64,000 nt of DNA, from assembly GCA_947503885.1 (NCBI GenBank), contig CANNFD010000002.1:1-64000 (forward strand). Reading direction: 5' to 3'. This document shows positions 63,466-64,000 of the stretch, in pieces. The DNA comes from an uncultured Olleya sp. (lineage in GTDB: Bacteria; Bacteroidota; Bacteroidia; Flavobacteriales; Flavobacteriaceae). The notes beneath the pieces were generated by a model that saw only the letters and a list, made by a program, of their open reading frames with translations, searched no databases and was not told the DNA's origin. Every line of letters starts with the position of its first letter. Position 1 is the first letter of the stretch. The translations under genes were made by a program, and so were the position numbers.

Positions 63466-64000
63466 TTAAAAGTCGCGCTCTACCACTGTTGTTTTTAAAG
63501 TTTCATAGCCTGATTTTACAACATGAAACAATCTGTTTTTTAATGACTTATCCGAAGTCATCTCTACTTCTTCCAGTAGCGAGTTTGCGTCTATTTTTTC
63601 TGATTTATAATTGGTATTATTCTGTTTTACAACTGTATAAGCTTCTTTTAAAAGTAAATCAGATTCGTTTAACAAAGTGTTTTCTTCTTCTATAATTGGA
63701 TCCTGTTTTACTTCATTATTAGTAGCAGCTAACACTGTATTGTTTGGTCTTTTTTCTGGAATAACAGCATTTAATGACTCTTTCTTTTTGTCTAATATTT
63801 TTGAAGATGCTAAACCTGAATTATCAGTTTTAGAAGTTGCTTTTTTAGTTTCGGTTTTTAATTTTACCTTTATATACGTTGTTGTATCATTACTATTATT
63901 AACAACTACTTCTACATTATTTGTATTTATTTTGTTTGGTAAAATCACCTCATCTTTAACACCATCTACAATATTAGTCTCTTGATTAGGTTTGTTTTTT
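63466..64000 (-). CDS. Partial gene, C-terminal part only
   Basis: The reading frame is open to the window edge; I see no convincing start inside it (a GTG at 63948 is possible but the frame continues upstream through Asn/Lys-rich codons). At least 177 residues are present, hydrophilic, rich in Lys, Thr, Asn and Glu, with no membrane segment in the visible part ('TYIKVKLKTETKKATSKTDN', 'LKNRLFHVVKSGYETLKTTV'). It may be the periplasmic or cytoplasmic tail of a larger protein, for example an anti-sigma-like protein next to a barrel gene. That is a guess. Confidence 0.6.
   Translation of the reverse strand, partial: KNKPNQETNIVDGVKDEVILPNKINTNNVEVVVNNSNDTTTYIKVKLKTETKKATSKTDNSGLASSKILDKKKESLNAVIPEKRPNNTVLAATNNEVKQDPIIEEENTLLNESDLLLKEAYTVVKQNNTNYKSEKIDANSLLEEVEMTSDKSLKNRLFHVVKSGYETLKTTVVERDF

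Noticed and set aside
1-64000. CRISPR arrays, insertion sequences, prophage or defence islands
   Set aside because: No regularly spaced repeats, transposase, integrase or phage genes found; gene content is core-like throughout.

Overview
The window is a chromosomal segment from a member of the Bacteroidota, almost certainly the family Flavobacteriaceae and probably marine. The evidence is the AT-rich sequence, Bacteroidota-type promoters (TAnnTTTG boxes), the gliding genes gldB and gldC, a type IX secretion (T9SS) plug-domain protein and a T9SS-sorted surface protein, a full Na+-translocating NADH dehydrogenase operon, and many flavobacterial lipoproteins and DUF families (DUF4846, DUF5522, DUF6029). 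I see no prophage, insertion sequence, CRISPR array or rRNA operon. Coding density is high and the gene content is mostly core housekeeping.

Layout. 0.2-0.4 kb: a GC-richer intergenic element with nested complementarity (candidate structured RNA). 0.4-11.5 kb: putative porin, RNase HII, a large propeller-like lipoprotein, nucleoid protein, LipB, LysRS, a diheme cytochrome-like lipoprotein and two small secreted proteins. 11.6-15 kb: minus-strand group with hemL, a LysM glucosaminidase, an ACC-deaminase-like enzyme and a small HExxH protein. 15.2-19.1 kb: a small secreted protein and a 1122-aa triple-CUB protein with a T9SS sorting domain. 19.4-22.3 kb: a tiny Cys-rich DUF5522 protein, urocanate hydratase and a DUF4136 lipoprotein. 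22.3-27.3 kb: nuclease, M1 peptidase, a DUF6702-like protein and a tandem pair of carboxypeptidase-regulatory-like proteins. 27.3-31.4 kb: PepE, tRNA-Gly, two acetyltransferase genes (one a double-domain fusion), M15 and M48 peptidases. 31.4-36.8 kb: gpmI, a HAD-like protein, a CoA transferase, map, a methyltransferase and DUF423.

36.8-45.3 kb: the nqrABCDEF operon, followed downstream by DUF4846, a small conserved protein and apbE. ApbE is the flavin transferase that attaches FMN to NqrB and NqrC, so these genes form one respiratory module. 45.4-52.7 kb: T9SS plug protein, apaG, pruA, then an Omp28-like lipoprotein, TlpA-like thioredoxin and DUF6029 outer-membrane protein. 52.7-57.6 kb: gldC-gldB, nadE, an atypical response regulator and dnaG. 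57.8-62 kb: a small secreted protein, then a polyamine operon (arginine decarboxylase, agmatinase, deoxyhypusine-synthase-like enzyme, small acidic protein). 62-64 kb: an intergenic region with an orphan reading frame, an outer-membrane beta-barrel gene, and a gene cut by the window edge.

Most worth a second look: the DnaG primase lacks all four zinc ligands of its N-terminal zinc ribbon; the response regulator next to it has Glu in place of the phosphoacceptor Asp; the polyamine operon carries a bacterial deoxyhypusine-synthase homologue; and the structured intergenic element at 252-418 is unexplained. No clearly new defence or mobile system was found.
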